Source: Bin80 sp965220365
Lineage (GTDB): Bacteria; Bacteroidota; Rhodothermia; Rhodothermales; Bin80
Direction of reading: 5' to 3'
Assembly (NCBI GenBank): GCA_965220365.1
Contig: OZ244823.1
Span: forward strand, 1,860,001 to 1,924,000
Length of the DNA: 64,000 bases
Shown here piece by piece: positions 1-8,352 of this stretch. Under the pieces are notes generated by a model. That model did not search any database. It saw only the letters and a program-made list of their open reading frames with translations, and had not been told where the DNA came from. The position numbers and the translations under genes are program-made. The first letter of the stretch is position 1; every line of letters starts with the position of its first letter.

Positions 1-1397
1 TTTTGTGTGGCAAAGTATTCCAGCGACCCCGTTTGTCCTTTTCCGCCGCCCACATCAATCCATCCAATCTGCGTATCTCCGTACGGGGCACCATACCCCA
101 ATGCTGCCAGAGAAGAAGAGGTCAGGTGCGCAGCGATGGGGCTGATGTCGGTGCCAATCAGCCCCCCTTCGATGGCGTTCGCATGGAGGTGTCCCAGGCT
201 TTCTGAGGTTCCCCCGGCCTGCTCATGCAAGGTCGCCACGCGGCGATAGCCCGCGCGAAGGAGCGTGCCTGTCCCGCAGGCCAGATCACTGAGATGCCGA
301 TTCCTGAACAGGTCTGCATCCCTCCACTGGTCTGCGGTGAGTAGGGAGCGAGCAATTGTCAGGTTTGCCAAAAGCTCCGCCGTTGCCGGCTGCGTGTAAA
401 AAGCGGCCGCCTGTTTTCGGTCTTCGCTCAGTTTGGGAAAGAGTTCTGCGCCCACGCTGATGTGGAGTCCCAGTTGAGCGGTCTCAATCTGCTGCGTGGC
501 ACAGATGAGCTTGGACAACATCCGGGAAGTTTCGAAAAGATTGAATTTGCTCGATAGTTGGAGTACATCAATCGCCGGCTCAAAGACAGAATTCCAGTTA
601 CGTTGATTGACCTCGCGCCATGTTTTCATTTGTGCACGCACATCTGGATAGGTATCGCTGATGAGGTCAATGTATGGCACACCCTCGGCCCCCTGTACTG
701 CCAGTCGCTGCTGGGTCAGTAGCGCATTCAGCCATAGTACCATCATGGTCCGAAGTCCCTTCAGCGGGGAACGCTGATGCAGATGGTGGGCAATCTGTTG
801 CTGCTGTTTGGAGGAAAGCGTAATTTCCAAGCCGTTAGCTGCCTCTTCAACCAGCCGTGCGACATCGTCTGCAATATCCTCCACGCGTTCACGCGGCAGT
901 CCAATGGAGGGTAACAGGGAGGCTAGATCAAACACGGTCCCCTGAATAAATCCTCGCTTGGGCCACCGCCTGTGGGAGGTCTCTGTGATGGAGAGTTGCC
1001 CCTGACGCTCGGAAAGCTGGTGAACCGCATAGGCGAGGGGCTCGCCATCCAGTAAGATACCTGCAATGGTAACCCCTTGGATCTGGCGAAAGTGCTCCGG
1101 GATGTGGAGCGCAAGTGTAGTGCGAATTCGGAACCGCCCCTGCCGGGTTTCGAGGCCGAGCCGTTTTATGGCATCTTGATCAGCATCTGGAGCAGAAAAA
1201 GAGCACTCAAGAATCACAGGCGGGAAAATTCCGTCATTGATCAAAATATCGGGCTTCAATCCTGACTGCGCATGCAGCAGATTCGTTTCCTCCACCCGGA
1301 TAAATTCTGGAGTTTCAGACCAGCGCGCACTCGTCTCCCGAAGGGCACGCCCCAATGCGCTATTAAACGATTCCTCCGTGGTTCGTCCGATCGCCAT
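1..1397 (-). CDS. N6-adenine DNA methyltransferase with nuclease-like N-terminus, copy 1 (partial at window edge)
   Basis: This is a second copy of the gene at 1640-4597, seen only for residues 1 to 465; the rest lies left of the window. The start is the ATG ending at 1397, which corresponds exactly to the start of the complete copy. There is no frameshift or stop in the visible part. It differs from copy 2 at 11 bases: nine are silent, and two give conservative changes (Ile for Met from base 171, Phe for Tyr from base 1303). The visible part includes the N-terminal nuclease-like region, the AAFYT motif and the SAM-binding DLACGTG motif. The NPPY catalytic motif would lie just beyond the edge. 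I infer that the copy is intact, or was until recently, because changes are concentrated at silent positions. Confidence 0.85.
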   Translation of the reverse strand, partial: MAIGRTTEESFNSALGRALRETSARWSETPEFIRVEETNLLHAQSGLKPDILINDGIFPPVILECSFSAPDADQDAIKRLGLETRQGRFRIRTTLALHIPEHFRQIQGVTIAGILLDGEPLAYAVHQLSERQGQLSITETSHRRWPKRGFIQGTVFDLASLLPSIGLPRERVEDIADDVARLVEEAANGLEITLSSKQQQQIAHHLHQRSPLKGLRTMMVLWLNALLTQQRLAVQGAEGVPYIDLISDTYPDVRAQMKTWREVNQRNWNSVFEPAIDVLQLSSKFNLFETSRMLSKLICATQQIETAQLGLHISVGAELFPKLSEDRKQAAAFYTQPATAELLANLTIARSLLTADQWRDADLFRNRHLSDLACGTGTLLRAGYRRVATLHEQAGGTSESLGHLHANAIEGGLIGTDISPIAAHLTSSSLAALGYGAPYGDTQIGWIDVGGGKGQTGSLEYFATQ

Positions 1398-1571
1398 CAG
1401 CTAGGTTTTGTGATTCTCCATACAGGATATAAAATCCAAGATAACGATCTCATATCACATCGAATTAATGGATTTTTCAATATCTGCTGCCGATCGATGA
1501 GTTGGAACAGTTGTCACCGGATGAATCGACGGTGATCCTGCGCAATACCATATACTTGATCGGGGAAGATT
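1..1571. repeat. Left copy of a 3.2-kb tandem direct repeat
   Basis: Bases 1-1571 align without any gap to 3201-4771 at a constant offset of 3200. Only 11 substitutions fall in the first 1397 bases, which code for the methyltransferase; the ~170 bases upstream of its start differ a little more. Weaker similarity continues to about 1600/4800. The repeat unit therefore consists of the methyltransferase gene plus its upstream region. The unit continues to the left beyond the window. Confidence 0.95.
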
Positions 1572-1627
1572 ACATGCATATGTATGACAATGGTGTTAAA
1601 AATGAAGCATTGGGCAGAGGAGCGTGA
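1469..1627 (+). other. Short open frame upstream of methyltransferase copy 1, possible gene relic
   Basis: Between the two methyltransferase copies there is no full gene. After an in-frame stop at 1466-1468 a 52-codon frame without an ATG start runs to a TGA at 1625. It includes the stretch PIDELEQLSPDEST followed by ILRNTIYLIGED, which has protein-like composition. The same frame recurs upstream of copy 2 (from 4669) with four residue changes and a different tail. I do not recognise a family. It may be the 3' end of a lost gene, or simply the promoter region of the methyltransferase, which is transcribed the other way. Confidence 0.25.
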
Positions 1628-1639
1628 AACAGTTTTAGT

Positions 1640-4597
1640 CTATTTCAACAGGATAAGTGCTTTTTGATTTTGTCCATGCACGGATGGCTCGTTGCACCAT
1701 AGCCATCGTAGATTTTTCAGGGTTTTGGGGATTTCGCCATGGTTCAGATTCAGCATTTCAAGAACTGCCTGGTCCATCTTCTTGCGCACCTTATCTGTAT
1801 GCGCCTGACAGGCAGGTAGCAATTCCTTGTTAGAAAGCGCATCGAATGTCAATGCGGCTTGATCCAGCCGCGCTTTGGGGATCTGGTCCAGTCTGGGACA
1901 GGGGATATTGGCCAGTGCCTTCATTTGGGTTGTGGCTCGGCCACTTTGCGTTCTTTGCCCCTGAGTCCAGTGCACTAGGAACCCCAGCGTAGAATTAGCC
2001 CACAATGCAAATGCTTTGCGTACCCGCTCATCCTTATGTTGGAGTGAAGCCCATGCACGCCCCCCTATCCCCGAGTACGCTGCTGTGGCAGCCAGGAGTG
2101 CCTGAGAAGTCCATCGCATATTTCGCGCATAGAACAGCGTGCTGCGGAATTGTCGCATGGCTTCCCGCTTCGCCTCTGATCCAACCCCCACGGGGGCCGA
2201 GCCTTTGTGTGTCAATGGCACCACCAAGCGCTTCTGTGCGCGGCTGTCGGCCTTCCAGAGCGCACGGTCCGGGCCGATGGCATCCACCGGGTCAAACACC
2301 GGGTTGAACTCAAAGGCGCCGCGAGGATCTTTTCCCGAAAGATGCCCAATCAGGTCGTGTGTCGGGCCAATCTCAAAGAGATCTTTCATCGGGGACATGG
2401 GCACTCCGATCGGTACCGCATGGCCATTGAACAGCAGCTCTCCATCCAACAATGCGTTGGCTGCCAGAGCAAGATCGGCATGCAGCACGCCCAGAGGATT
2501 CCAGGGAGTGCCAGACACCGTGGCAGTAAACCTGCAGATCTGTCCGATCTCGTCATTCCCAACTCTGACAGGGTAACTGGCCGTGGAGCCCTGAATATTC
2601 TTGATCGCACCTTGGATTGCCCGCGCCACTTCGCCGGCTTCTCCGACACGCAGAACCGGTTCCCTCAACGTAATGCAATGAATCGGGTTTGAGACGTGTC
2701 CTCCATTCAGATTATGATTTGCTCGTTTGGTTGCGACCAGGAGCATCTCTTCCATGCCTGTGTCTGCAGACAGGGCACGCCTCCCCAGAGCTTGCCCACT
2801 CGCGACCACAATCGCCACAATATCTTCAAACTCCTCTTCCATCATGCGTCGCGTGATGGCCCAGGATTCTGCGAAGGCAGCGGAGAGCGGAAGAACAAAG
2901 CCAATACGTCCTCCCGGTTTACATTTGCGGCGCGCCAGAGCAAGAAAGGAGGAAGCCAATCCTGCCTGATTGTTGACCGGCTCCCCCTTCACCAAGAGTC
3001 TCCATCGCTTCTGACAGGCATGTCGTTCTGTGTCCGAGAGCCCTGCAACATCAAAAACACTCTGTCCGCCCCGTGTCCTGGAATAGGGTGGATTCATCAG
3101 AATCCAGTCCAGCGATGCATCAGGAACCGCGACCGAGTTCTCGCCATTGTTGTCATTGCCGGTGGACTTTCCGCTTCCAACATTGAAAAGGTCCACGATT
3201 TTTTGTGTGGCAAAGTATTCCAGCGACCCCGTTTGTCCTTTTCCGCCGCCCACATCAATCCATCCAATCTGCGTATCTCCGTACGGGGCACCATACCCCA
3301 ATGCTGCCAGAGAAGAAGAGGTCAGGTGCGCAGCGATGGGGCTGATGTCGGTGCCAATCAGCCCCCCTTCCATGGCGTTCGCATGGAGGTGTCCCAGGCT
3401 TTCTGAGGTTCCCCCGGCCTGCTCATGCAAGGTCGCCACGCGGCGATAGCCCGCGCGAAGGAGCGTGCCTGTCCCGCAGGCCAGATCACTGAGATGCCGA
3501 TTCCTGAACAGGTCTGCATCCCTCCACTGGTCTGCGGTGAGTAGGGAGCGAGCAATTGTCAGGTTTGCCAAAAGCTCTGCCGTTGCCGGCTGCGTGTAAA
3601 AAGCGGCCGCCTGTTTTCGGTCTTCGCTCAGTTTGGGAAAGAGCTCTGCGCCCACGCTGATGTGGAGTCCCAGTTGAGCGGTCTCAATCTGCTGCGTGGC
3701 ACAGATGAGCTTGGACAACATCCGGGAAGTTTCGAAAAGATTGAATTTACTCGATAGTTGGAGTACATCAATCGCCGGCTCAAAGACAGAATTCCAGTTA
3801 CGTTGATTGACCTCGCGCCATGTTTTCATCTGCGCACGCACATCTGGATAGGTATCGCTGATGAGGTCAATGTATGGCACACCCTCGGCCCCCTGTACTG
3901 CCAGTCGCTGCTGGGTCAGTAGCGCATTCAGCCATAGTACCATCATGGTCCGAAGCCCCTTCAGCGGGGAACGCTGATGCAGATGGTGGGCAATCTGTTG
4001 CTGCTGTTTGGAGGAAAGCGTAATTTCCAAGCCGTTAGCTGCCTCTTCAACCAGCCGTGCGACATCGTCTGCAATATCCTCCACGCGTTCACGCGGCAGT
4101 CCAATGGAGGGTAACAGGGAGGCTAGATCAAACACGGTCCCCTGAATAAATCCTCGCTTGGGCCACCGCCTGTGGGAGGTCTCTGTGATGGAGAGTTGCC
4201 CCTGACGCTCGGAAAGCTGGTGAACCGCATAGGCGAGGGGCTCGCCATCCAGTAAGATACCTGCAATGGTAACCCCTTGGATCTGGCGAAAGTGCTCCGG
4301 GATGTGGAGCGCAAGTGTAGTGCGAATTCGGAACCGCCCCTGCCGGGTTTCGAGGCCGAGCCGTTTTATGGCATCTTGATCAGCATCTGGAGCAGAAAAA
4401 GAGCACTCGAGAATCACAGGCGGGAAAATTCCGTCATTGATCAAAATGTCGGGCTTCAATCCTGACTGCGCATGCAGCAGATTCGTTTCCTCCACCCGGA
4501 TATATTCTGGAGTTTCAGACCAGCGCGCACTCGTCTCCCGAAGGGCACGCCCCAATGCGCTATTAAACGATTCCTCCGTGGTTCGTCCAATCGCCAT
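1640..4597 (-). CDS. N6-adenine DNA methyltransferase with PD-(D/E)xK-like N-terminus, copy 2 (complete)
   Basis: A 985-residue protein of the class I SAM-dependent adenine-N6 methyltransferase fold, likely a single-chain restriction-modification or anti-phage protein. Motifs seen: AAFYT near residue 331 (target-binding motif typical of type I/IIG methylases), DLACGTGTLL at 371-380 (SAM binding) and NPPY at 502-505 (catalytic motif IV for N6-adenine). Residues about 45-75 read KPDILIND followed by VILECSFS, which resembles the D...ExK core of PD-(D/E)xK nucleases but with Ser at the Lys position. The C-terminal ~300 residues would be the place for target recognition, but no family is recognisable there. 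No separate specificity or restriction gene lies beside it in the window. It could be a type IIG-like enzyme, or a methylase with a degenerate nuclease domain; the sequence does not decide which. Confidence 0.85.
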   Translation of the reverse strand: MAIGRTTEESFNSALGRALRETSARWSETPEYIRVEETNLLHAQSGLKPDILINDGIFPPVILECSFSAPDADQDAIKRLGLETRQGRFRIRTTLALHIPEHFRQIQGVTIAGILLDGEPLAYAVHQLSERQGQLSITETSHRRWPKRGFIQGTVFDLASLLPSIGLPRERVEDIADDVARLVEEAANGLEITLSSKQQQQIAHHLHQRSPLKGLRTMMVLWLNALLTQQRLAVQGAEGVPYIDLISDTYPDVRAQMKTWREVNQRNWNSVFEPAIDVLQLSSKFNLFETSRMLSKLICATQQIETAQLGLHISVGAELFPKLSEDRKQAAAFYTQPATAELLANLTIARSLLTADQWRDADLFRNRHLSDLACGTGTLLRAGYRRVATLHEQAGGTSESLGHLHANAMEGGLIGTDISPIAAHLTSSSLAALGYGAPYGDTQIGWIDVGGGKGQTGSLEYFATQKIVDLFNVGSGKSTGNDNNGENSVAVPDASLDWILMNPPYSRTRGGQSVFDVAGLSDTERHACQKRWRLLVKGEPVNNQAGLASSFLALARRKCKPGGRIGFVLPLSAAFAESWAITRRMMEEEFEDIVAIVVASGQALGRRALSADTGMEEMLLVATKRANHNLNGGHVSNPIHCITLREPVLRVGEAGEVARAIQGAIKNIQGSTASYPVRVGNDEIGQICRFTATVSGTPWNPLGVLHADLALAANALLDGELLFNGHAVPIGVPMSPMKDLFEIGPTHDLIGHLSGKDPRGAFEFNPVFDPVDAIGPDRALWKADSRAQKRLVVPLTHKGSAPVGVGSEAKREAMRQFRSTLFYARNMRWTSQALLAATAAYSGIGGRAWASLQHKDERVRKAFALWANSTLGFLVHWTQGQRTQSGRATTQMKALANIPCPRLDQIPKARLDQAALTFDALSNKELLPACQAHTDKVRKKMDQAVLEMLNLNHGEIPKTLKNLRWLWCNEPSVHGQNQKALILLK

Positions 4598-4771
4598 CAG
4601 CTAGATTTTTTGGTTCTCCATACAGGATATAAAATCCAAGATAACGATCTCATATCACATCAAATTAATGGATTTTTCAATATCTGCCACCGATCAATGA
4701 GTTGGAACAGTTGTCACCGGATGAATCGACGCTGATCCTGCGCAATACCATATACTTGATCGGGGAAGATT
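3201..4771. repeat. Right copy of the 3.2-kb tandem direct repeat
   Basis: This is the second copy of the sequence at 1-1571, in the same orientation. It holds the N-terminal half of the complete methyltransferase gene and its upstream region. Because the spacing equals the length of the gene plus upstream sequence, this is a head-to-tail duplication and not a dispersed repeat. Confidence 0.95.
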
Positions 4772-4889
4772 GTATGTATATCCCATGGTGTTTAAAAACG
4801 AATCAGCCATGGGAGATAAAGGAAAAATCATGAAGGGAACGGATCTGCCAAGTAAGAGTTTTGGCGGGAAGTTTATACGAGGTATCTAC

Positions 4890-5363
4890 ATGCAAAGGTT
4901 TTCTTGTTTTCTCTCCTGTGGTTTCGTAATTATGGTTGCTGCGGTGGGTGTACCTGCGTATGCTCAGCCTGATGAAGCTGAAGTTCGGGCCGTGATTGAC
5001 CGTTTATTTGATGGGATGCGTGCTGGTGACAGCACGATGGTACGCAGCGTACTGCATGAAGAAGCATTGATGGCCCGGGCTGGTTCTCAAGGTCTGCGTA
5101 TCGGTCCTACGGATGGGTTTGTCCGGGCGGTTGGTACACCGCATGACGAGATATGGGATGAGCGGATATGGGATGTTCATATCTCAATTGATGGGCGACT
5201 GGCTTCGGCGTGGATGGAGTTTGCATTCTTTCTTGATGATACGCTCAGTCACTGTGGGGTGAACTCAATGCAGCTTTACCAGACGGATGAGGGCTGGAAG
5301 ATCATTTATCTGGCGGACACGAATCGTCCACCCACCTGTGAAGTGCCAGACCAAGGACCTTAA
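4890..5363 (+). CDS. Exported NTF2-like (DUF4440/SnoaL-type) protein
   Basis: 157 residues from the ATG at 4890, chosen because it begins a clear signal peptide (MQRFSCFLSC, a hydrophobic stretch, then PAYAQ). The frame is open further upstream to 4770, with another possible ATG at 4830 that has a purine-rich stretch ahead of it, but that would bury the signal peptide. The mature part fits the small alpha+beta NTF2-like fold: a helical start (EAEVRAVIDRLFDGMRAGD), the pattern VRSVLHEEALM, and a final strand WKIIYLADTNRP. Such domains are used for varied small-ligand roles, so no reaction can be assigned. The stop codon overlaps the stop of the convergent purF gene. Confidence 0.75.
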   Translation: MQRFSCFLSCGFVIMVAAVGVPAYAQPDEAEVRAVIDRLFDGMRAGDSTMVRSVLHEEALMARAGSQGLRIGPTDGFVRAVGTPHDEIWDERIWDVHISIDGRLASAWMEFAFFLDDTLSHCGVNSMQLYQTDEGWKIIYLADTNRPPTCEVPDQGP

Positions 5364-6856
5364 TCGTAGGCCTCTTTGGCAACACAGTTCTCCACAGGTA
5401 CAGGGTAGCAGCCTGTAAAACAGGCATCGCAGTAGCCATGCGGACTGTCATGGGCATCCCCGATCGCTTTTTTGAGGCTTTCGATGCTTAAGTAGGCGAG
5501 GGAGTCAACACCAAGCCATTCTCCTATGGCAGCCACATCATCGAATTTGCTTGAAAGCAATTCCTGCTTGCTGGGGAAATCCATTCCGTAGAAACAGGGA
5601 TTCATAACGGTTGGTGAGGCGACACGAAAATGAACTTCCTTTGCACCAGCTTCCCGAATCATTTTCACAAGGAGCTTTGCAGTTGTACCCCGAACGATCG
5701 AATCGTCCAGAACGACGACAATCCGATCTTTCAATACCCCATCAACCGTATTAAACTTGCACCGTACCCGTAGCTCGCGGCTATCCTGGCCTGGTGCTAT
5801 GAAGGTTCGACCGACGTAGTGGTTGCGAATCAAACCTATATCATACTTGCAGCGGTATCCAAGCTTTTGACATTCACTTACATAACCAAGTGTCGCAGTG
5901 TTGGAAGAGTCTGGTACCGAAATCACAAGAGGGGCTTTTTCTTCTGTTGGTACACGAGGGACAGGAGCATCATGAGCGAGTTGCTTGCCAAATTTTCGGC
6001 GCACTTTATCAACCATCTCTCCATAAATCCGGGAGTCCGGCCGAGAAAAATAGATGTATTCAAAAATACATTGGCTCACGCCGTAGTGGCCATTGAGCTG
6101 TTCGCTACGGGGCTCCCCTATTTCACAGGCATCCTGATCAATGATGACGACCTCACCCGGTTCAACATCACGAATATATTCAGCCCCGATCATATCAAAG
6201 GCACAGGTCTCACTCGCGACACAGTAGGAAATGCCCCCATTTTCATCCGTTTTGGGTAAGTACCCCAGCGCAAGTGGTCTGAACCCATTGGGATCCCGAA
6301 CCGCAATCAGACAGTTGTCAGTGAGCAGCGTTAACGCGTAGCCACCCTCTACTTCCGCAAGTGCATCCAGAATTTGGTCAACTTGATTTTCCTGACGGCT
6401 TTGGGAAATCAAATGCAGAATGAGTTCTGTATCAGAGGTTGACTGAAATAGTGTTCCCTGTTCACTGAATGAACGCCGAAGTTCGGCTGCGTTGGAGAGG
6501 TTTCCATTATGGGCAACCGCGAGGTTTCCGTCGCGATACTGAACGTGGAAAGGCTGAATATTTGCACGATTTACCGAAGAGCCACTCGTAGAGTAACGTG
6601 TGTGGCCAATTGCCGATTTACCACTCAGGGGGGTTTGAAAAAGGCTGGGATCATCAAATACGTCCAGGACAAGGCCAAAGTCACGTACAGCGGACATGAT
6701 TCGTCGCTGTCGTATCGGGTCAAAAGAGGAACTGACAATCCCACATGATTCTTGTCCTCTGTGCTGGAGAGCGTGCAGACCAAAGTAGGTAAGCCGCGCG
6801 GCTTCCGGCGAGTTAAAAATGCCAAAAATTCCGCAATGGTCTCTTATGCTGTCCAT
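5360..6856 (-). CDS. purF: Amidophosphoribosyltransferase PurF
   Basis: 498 residues; catalyses the first committed step of purine synthesis, converting PRPP and glutamine to phosphoribosylamine. The N-terminal glutamine amidotransferase begins after a seven-residue propeptide with the nucleophile Cys8 (DHCGIFG). The phosphoribosyltransferase domain carries the PRPP loop VVLDDSIVRGTT at 381-392. Cysteines at 263 (SQCIFEY), 421 (NPCFYG), 476 and 479 (CDACFTGC) match the four ligands of the [4Fe-4S] cluster known in Bacillus-type PurF, so this is likely the oxygen-sensitive iron-sulfur form. It converges on the NTF2-like gene; the two TAA stops overlap. The CBS-domain gene upstream is on the same strand, 70 bases away. 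Confidence 0.97.
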   Translation of the reverse strand: MDSIRDHCGIFGIFNSPEAARLTYFGLHALQHRGQESCGIVSSSFDPIRQRRIMSAVRDFGLVLDVFDDPSLFQTPLSGKSAIGHTRYSTSGSSVNRANIQPFHVQYRDGNLAVAHNGNLSNAAELRRSFSEQGTLFQSTSDTELILHLISQSRQENQVDQILDALAEVEGGYALTLLTDNCLIAVRDPNGFRPLALGYLPKTDENGGISYCVASETCAFDMIGAEYIRDVEPGEVVIIDQDACEIGEPRSEQLNGHYGVSQCIFEYIYFSRPDSRIYGEMVDKVRRKFGKQLAHDAPVPRVPTEEKAPLVISVPDSSNTATLGYVSECQKLGYRCKYDIGLIRNHYVGRTFIAPGQDSRELRVRCKFNTVDGVLKDRIVVVLDDSIVRGTTAKLLVKMIREAGAKEVHFRVASPTVMNPCFYGMDFPSKQELLSSKFDDVAAIGEWLGVDSLAYLSIESLKKAIGDAHDSPHGYCDACFTGCYPVPVENCVAKEAYD

Positions 6857-6926
6857 GCGAGGCTCAGTGGCGTAGCAGTGGTGGATAGGTCATTGAATCC
6901 AGTGAGCTCATTAGGGTTTCATATTG

Positions 6927-8297
6927 CTATAAAATTATATCGTTCGATTCTTTGGTGTCGTCGCGGACACGGATATGTACCAAGCGGATCCGGTTGCTTT
7001 CCACCTTCTCCACCGAAAGATCCAATCGATCATGTGTGGTTGAAAACCCTGGTTTGGGAATATCTCCGGCTAGATGAAATATGAGGCCACCTAGGGTTTC
7101 GAATGTATAGGTGTCCGTTGGCAGGGAAATATCTAACATGTCATTGAGATCCGTCAGGGGGATCCGCGCATCGACACGGTATTCCAGTTCACCCAGTGGA
7201 GTGACGAGCGCATCTCTCGCCTCGTCATGTTCATCTTCGATTTCCCCAACAACCTCCTCTAAGATATCGTCCAACGTTACCAGTCCTGCCGTACCTCCAT
7301 ACTCGTCCACTACGATTGCCAGATGGGTTTTACGACGTTGAAAGTCCTGCAGTAGATCATCCGATTTTCGACCAAGTGGTACGAAAATCGGAGACCGAAT
7401 GATCTGATTCCAATTTACTTTGGAGTCAGATTGGTTGATAAAGGGCAACAGATCCTTCGCATAGACAATGCCCTGGATATTATCTAAGTGGTCCTTGTAG
7501 AGTGGAAGTCTGGAGTGACCACAGGCACGAATCAAGTCCAGCGCCTCGGCCAGGGATGCGGTGACGGGGATGGCCGAAATATCCAGGCGATTGACCATAA
7601 TAGTCTGGACGGTGGTTTCACCAAGATCAAGTAGTGACTGAATCCAGCCATGTTCGTCTTCTTCCAGGGAACCATGATCTTTGCCGATCTCGGCCATCAC
7701 TCTCAGGTCATCTGAAGAAAGCATGTCAATGTCTTCGTGATTTCCCCAACTACGATAAACCCCCTGTACGCCGGTCGACATACGTGTCAGCAGGAATGTG
7801 ACTGGGTACAGGGGACGGGAGATAGCCGCAAGCACTCCTGCAACACTGCGACTGTATGTGACTGAAAACCTGGATGCAATCAGTTTTGGAGTGATCTCGG
7901 ATACGATTAACAGTGTGAGCGTGAGTGCAACTACCTCAACGGCAAAAACAACTTCAATGCTGAGTTCAAGGTATTCTGCGATGTTTTTTGTCACCATAGC
8001 CGCAAGTATGGCGGCAGAAACGTTGATCAGAGTATTGAGCAAAAGGATTGTGACCAGTAACTGACGCGGCTTTTCCAGGAGTGTCAGTACCTGTTGACTG
8101 CGGCGATCTCCCCGCGCAGCGAGCGTTTCCCGGTCTGTGGCGCTCAACGAAAAAAGCGCCACTTCCGAACCTGACACGACTGCGCTGGCAAGAAGCAGCA
8201 GCAGAAAGACAATAATCTCAATCGGTGATACCGGCACACCAAAAGTCTGGGACAGCAGACTGAGTATGGCCAGAATGGGGCCTTCAGGAGGGTCCAA
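6927..8297 (-). CDS. CNNM/CorC-type membrane protein with CBS domains (GldE-like)
   Basis: 456 residues. An N-terminal DUF21 membrane domain with about four hydrophobic segments (residues ~22-165) is followed by a CBS pair (~210-345, with GIVYAKDLLPF and VVDEYGGTAGLVTLDDILEEVVGEIEDE-type signatures) and a CorC_HlyC domain (~360-445). The family covers magnesium/cobalt efflux proteins and the gliding-associated GldE of Bacteroidota. An ssb gene two genes away recalls the ssb-gldE neighbourhood of Flavobacterium, but here an NSS symporter lies between, so GldE is only a suggestion. There is no ATG in frame before the hydrophobic region. The start is taken as TTG at 8297, since an in-frame TGA lies a few codons further upstream. 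Confidence 0.88.
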   Translation of the reverse strand: MDPPEGPILAILSLLSQTFGVPVSPIEIIVFLLLLLASAVVSGSEVALFSLSATDRETLAARGDRRSQQVLTLLEKPRQLLVTILLLNTLINVSAAILAAMVTKNIAEYLELSIEVVFAVEVVALTLTLLIVSEITPKLIASRFSVTYSRSVAGVLAAISRPLYPVTFLLTRMSTGVQGVYRSWGNHEDIDMLSSDDLRVMAEIGKDHGSLEEDEHGWIQSLLDLGETTVQTIMVNRLDISAIPVTASLAEALDLIRACGHSRLPLYKDHLDNIQGIVYAKDLLPFINQSDSKVNWNQIIRSPIFVPLGRKSDDLLQDFQRRKTHLAIVVDEYGGTAGLVTLDDILEEVVGEIEDEHDEARDALVTPLGELEYRVDARIPLTDLNDMLDISLPTDTYTFETLGGLIFHLAGDIPKPGFSTTHDRLDLSVEKVESNRIRLVHIRVRDDTKESNDIIL

Positions 8298-8352
8298 ACT
8301 GTGAAAAGATTTGGTGCATACGAATCAGAGAACTAGGTGGATGTTCGCACAA

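Noticed and set aside
1..1397. Left methyltransferase copy as a pseudogene
   Set aside because: The visible part aligns base for base with the complete copy without any indel or stop; it is only cut by the window edge.
5819..6259. A 146-codon plus-strand open frame inside purF
   Set aside because: It is the opposite strand of a well-conserved gene, and its translation has no domain or composition of a real protein.
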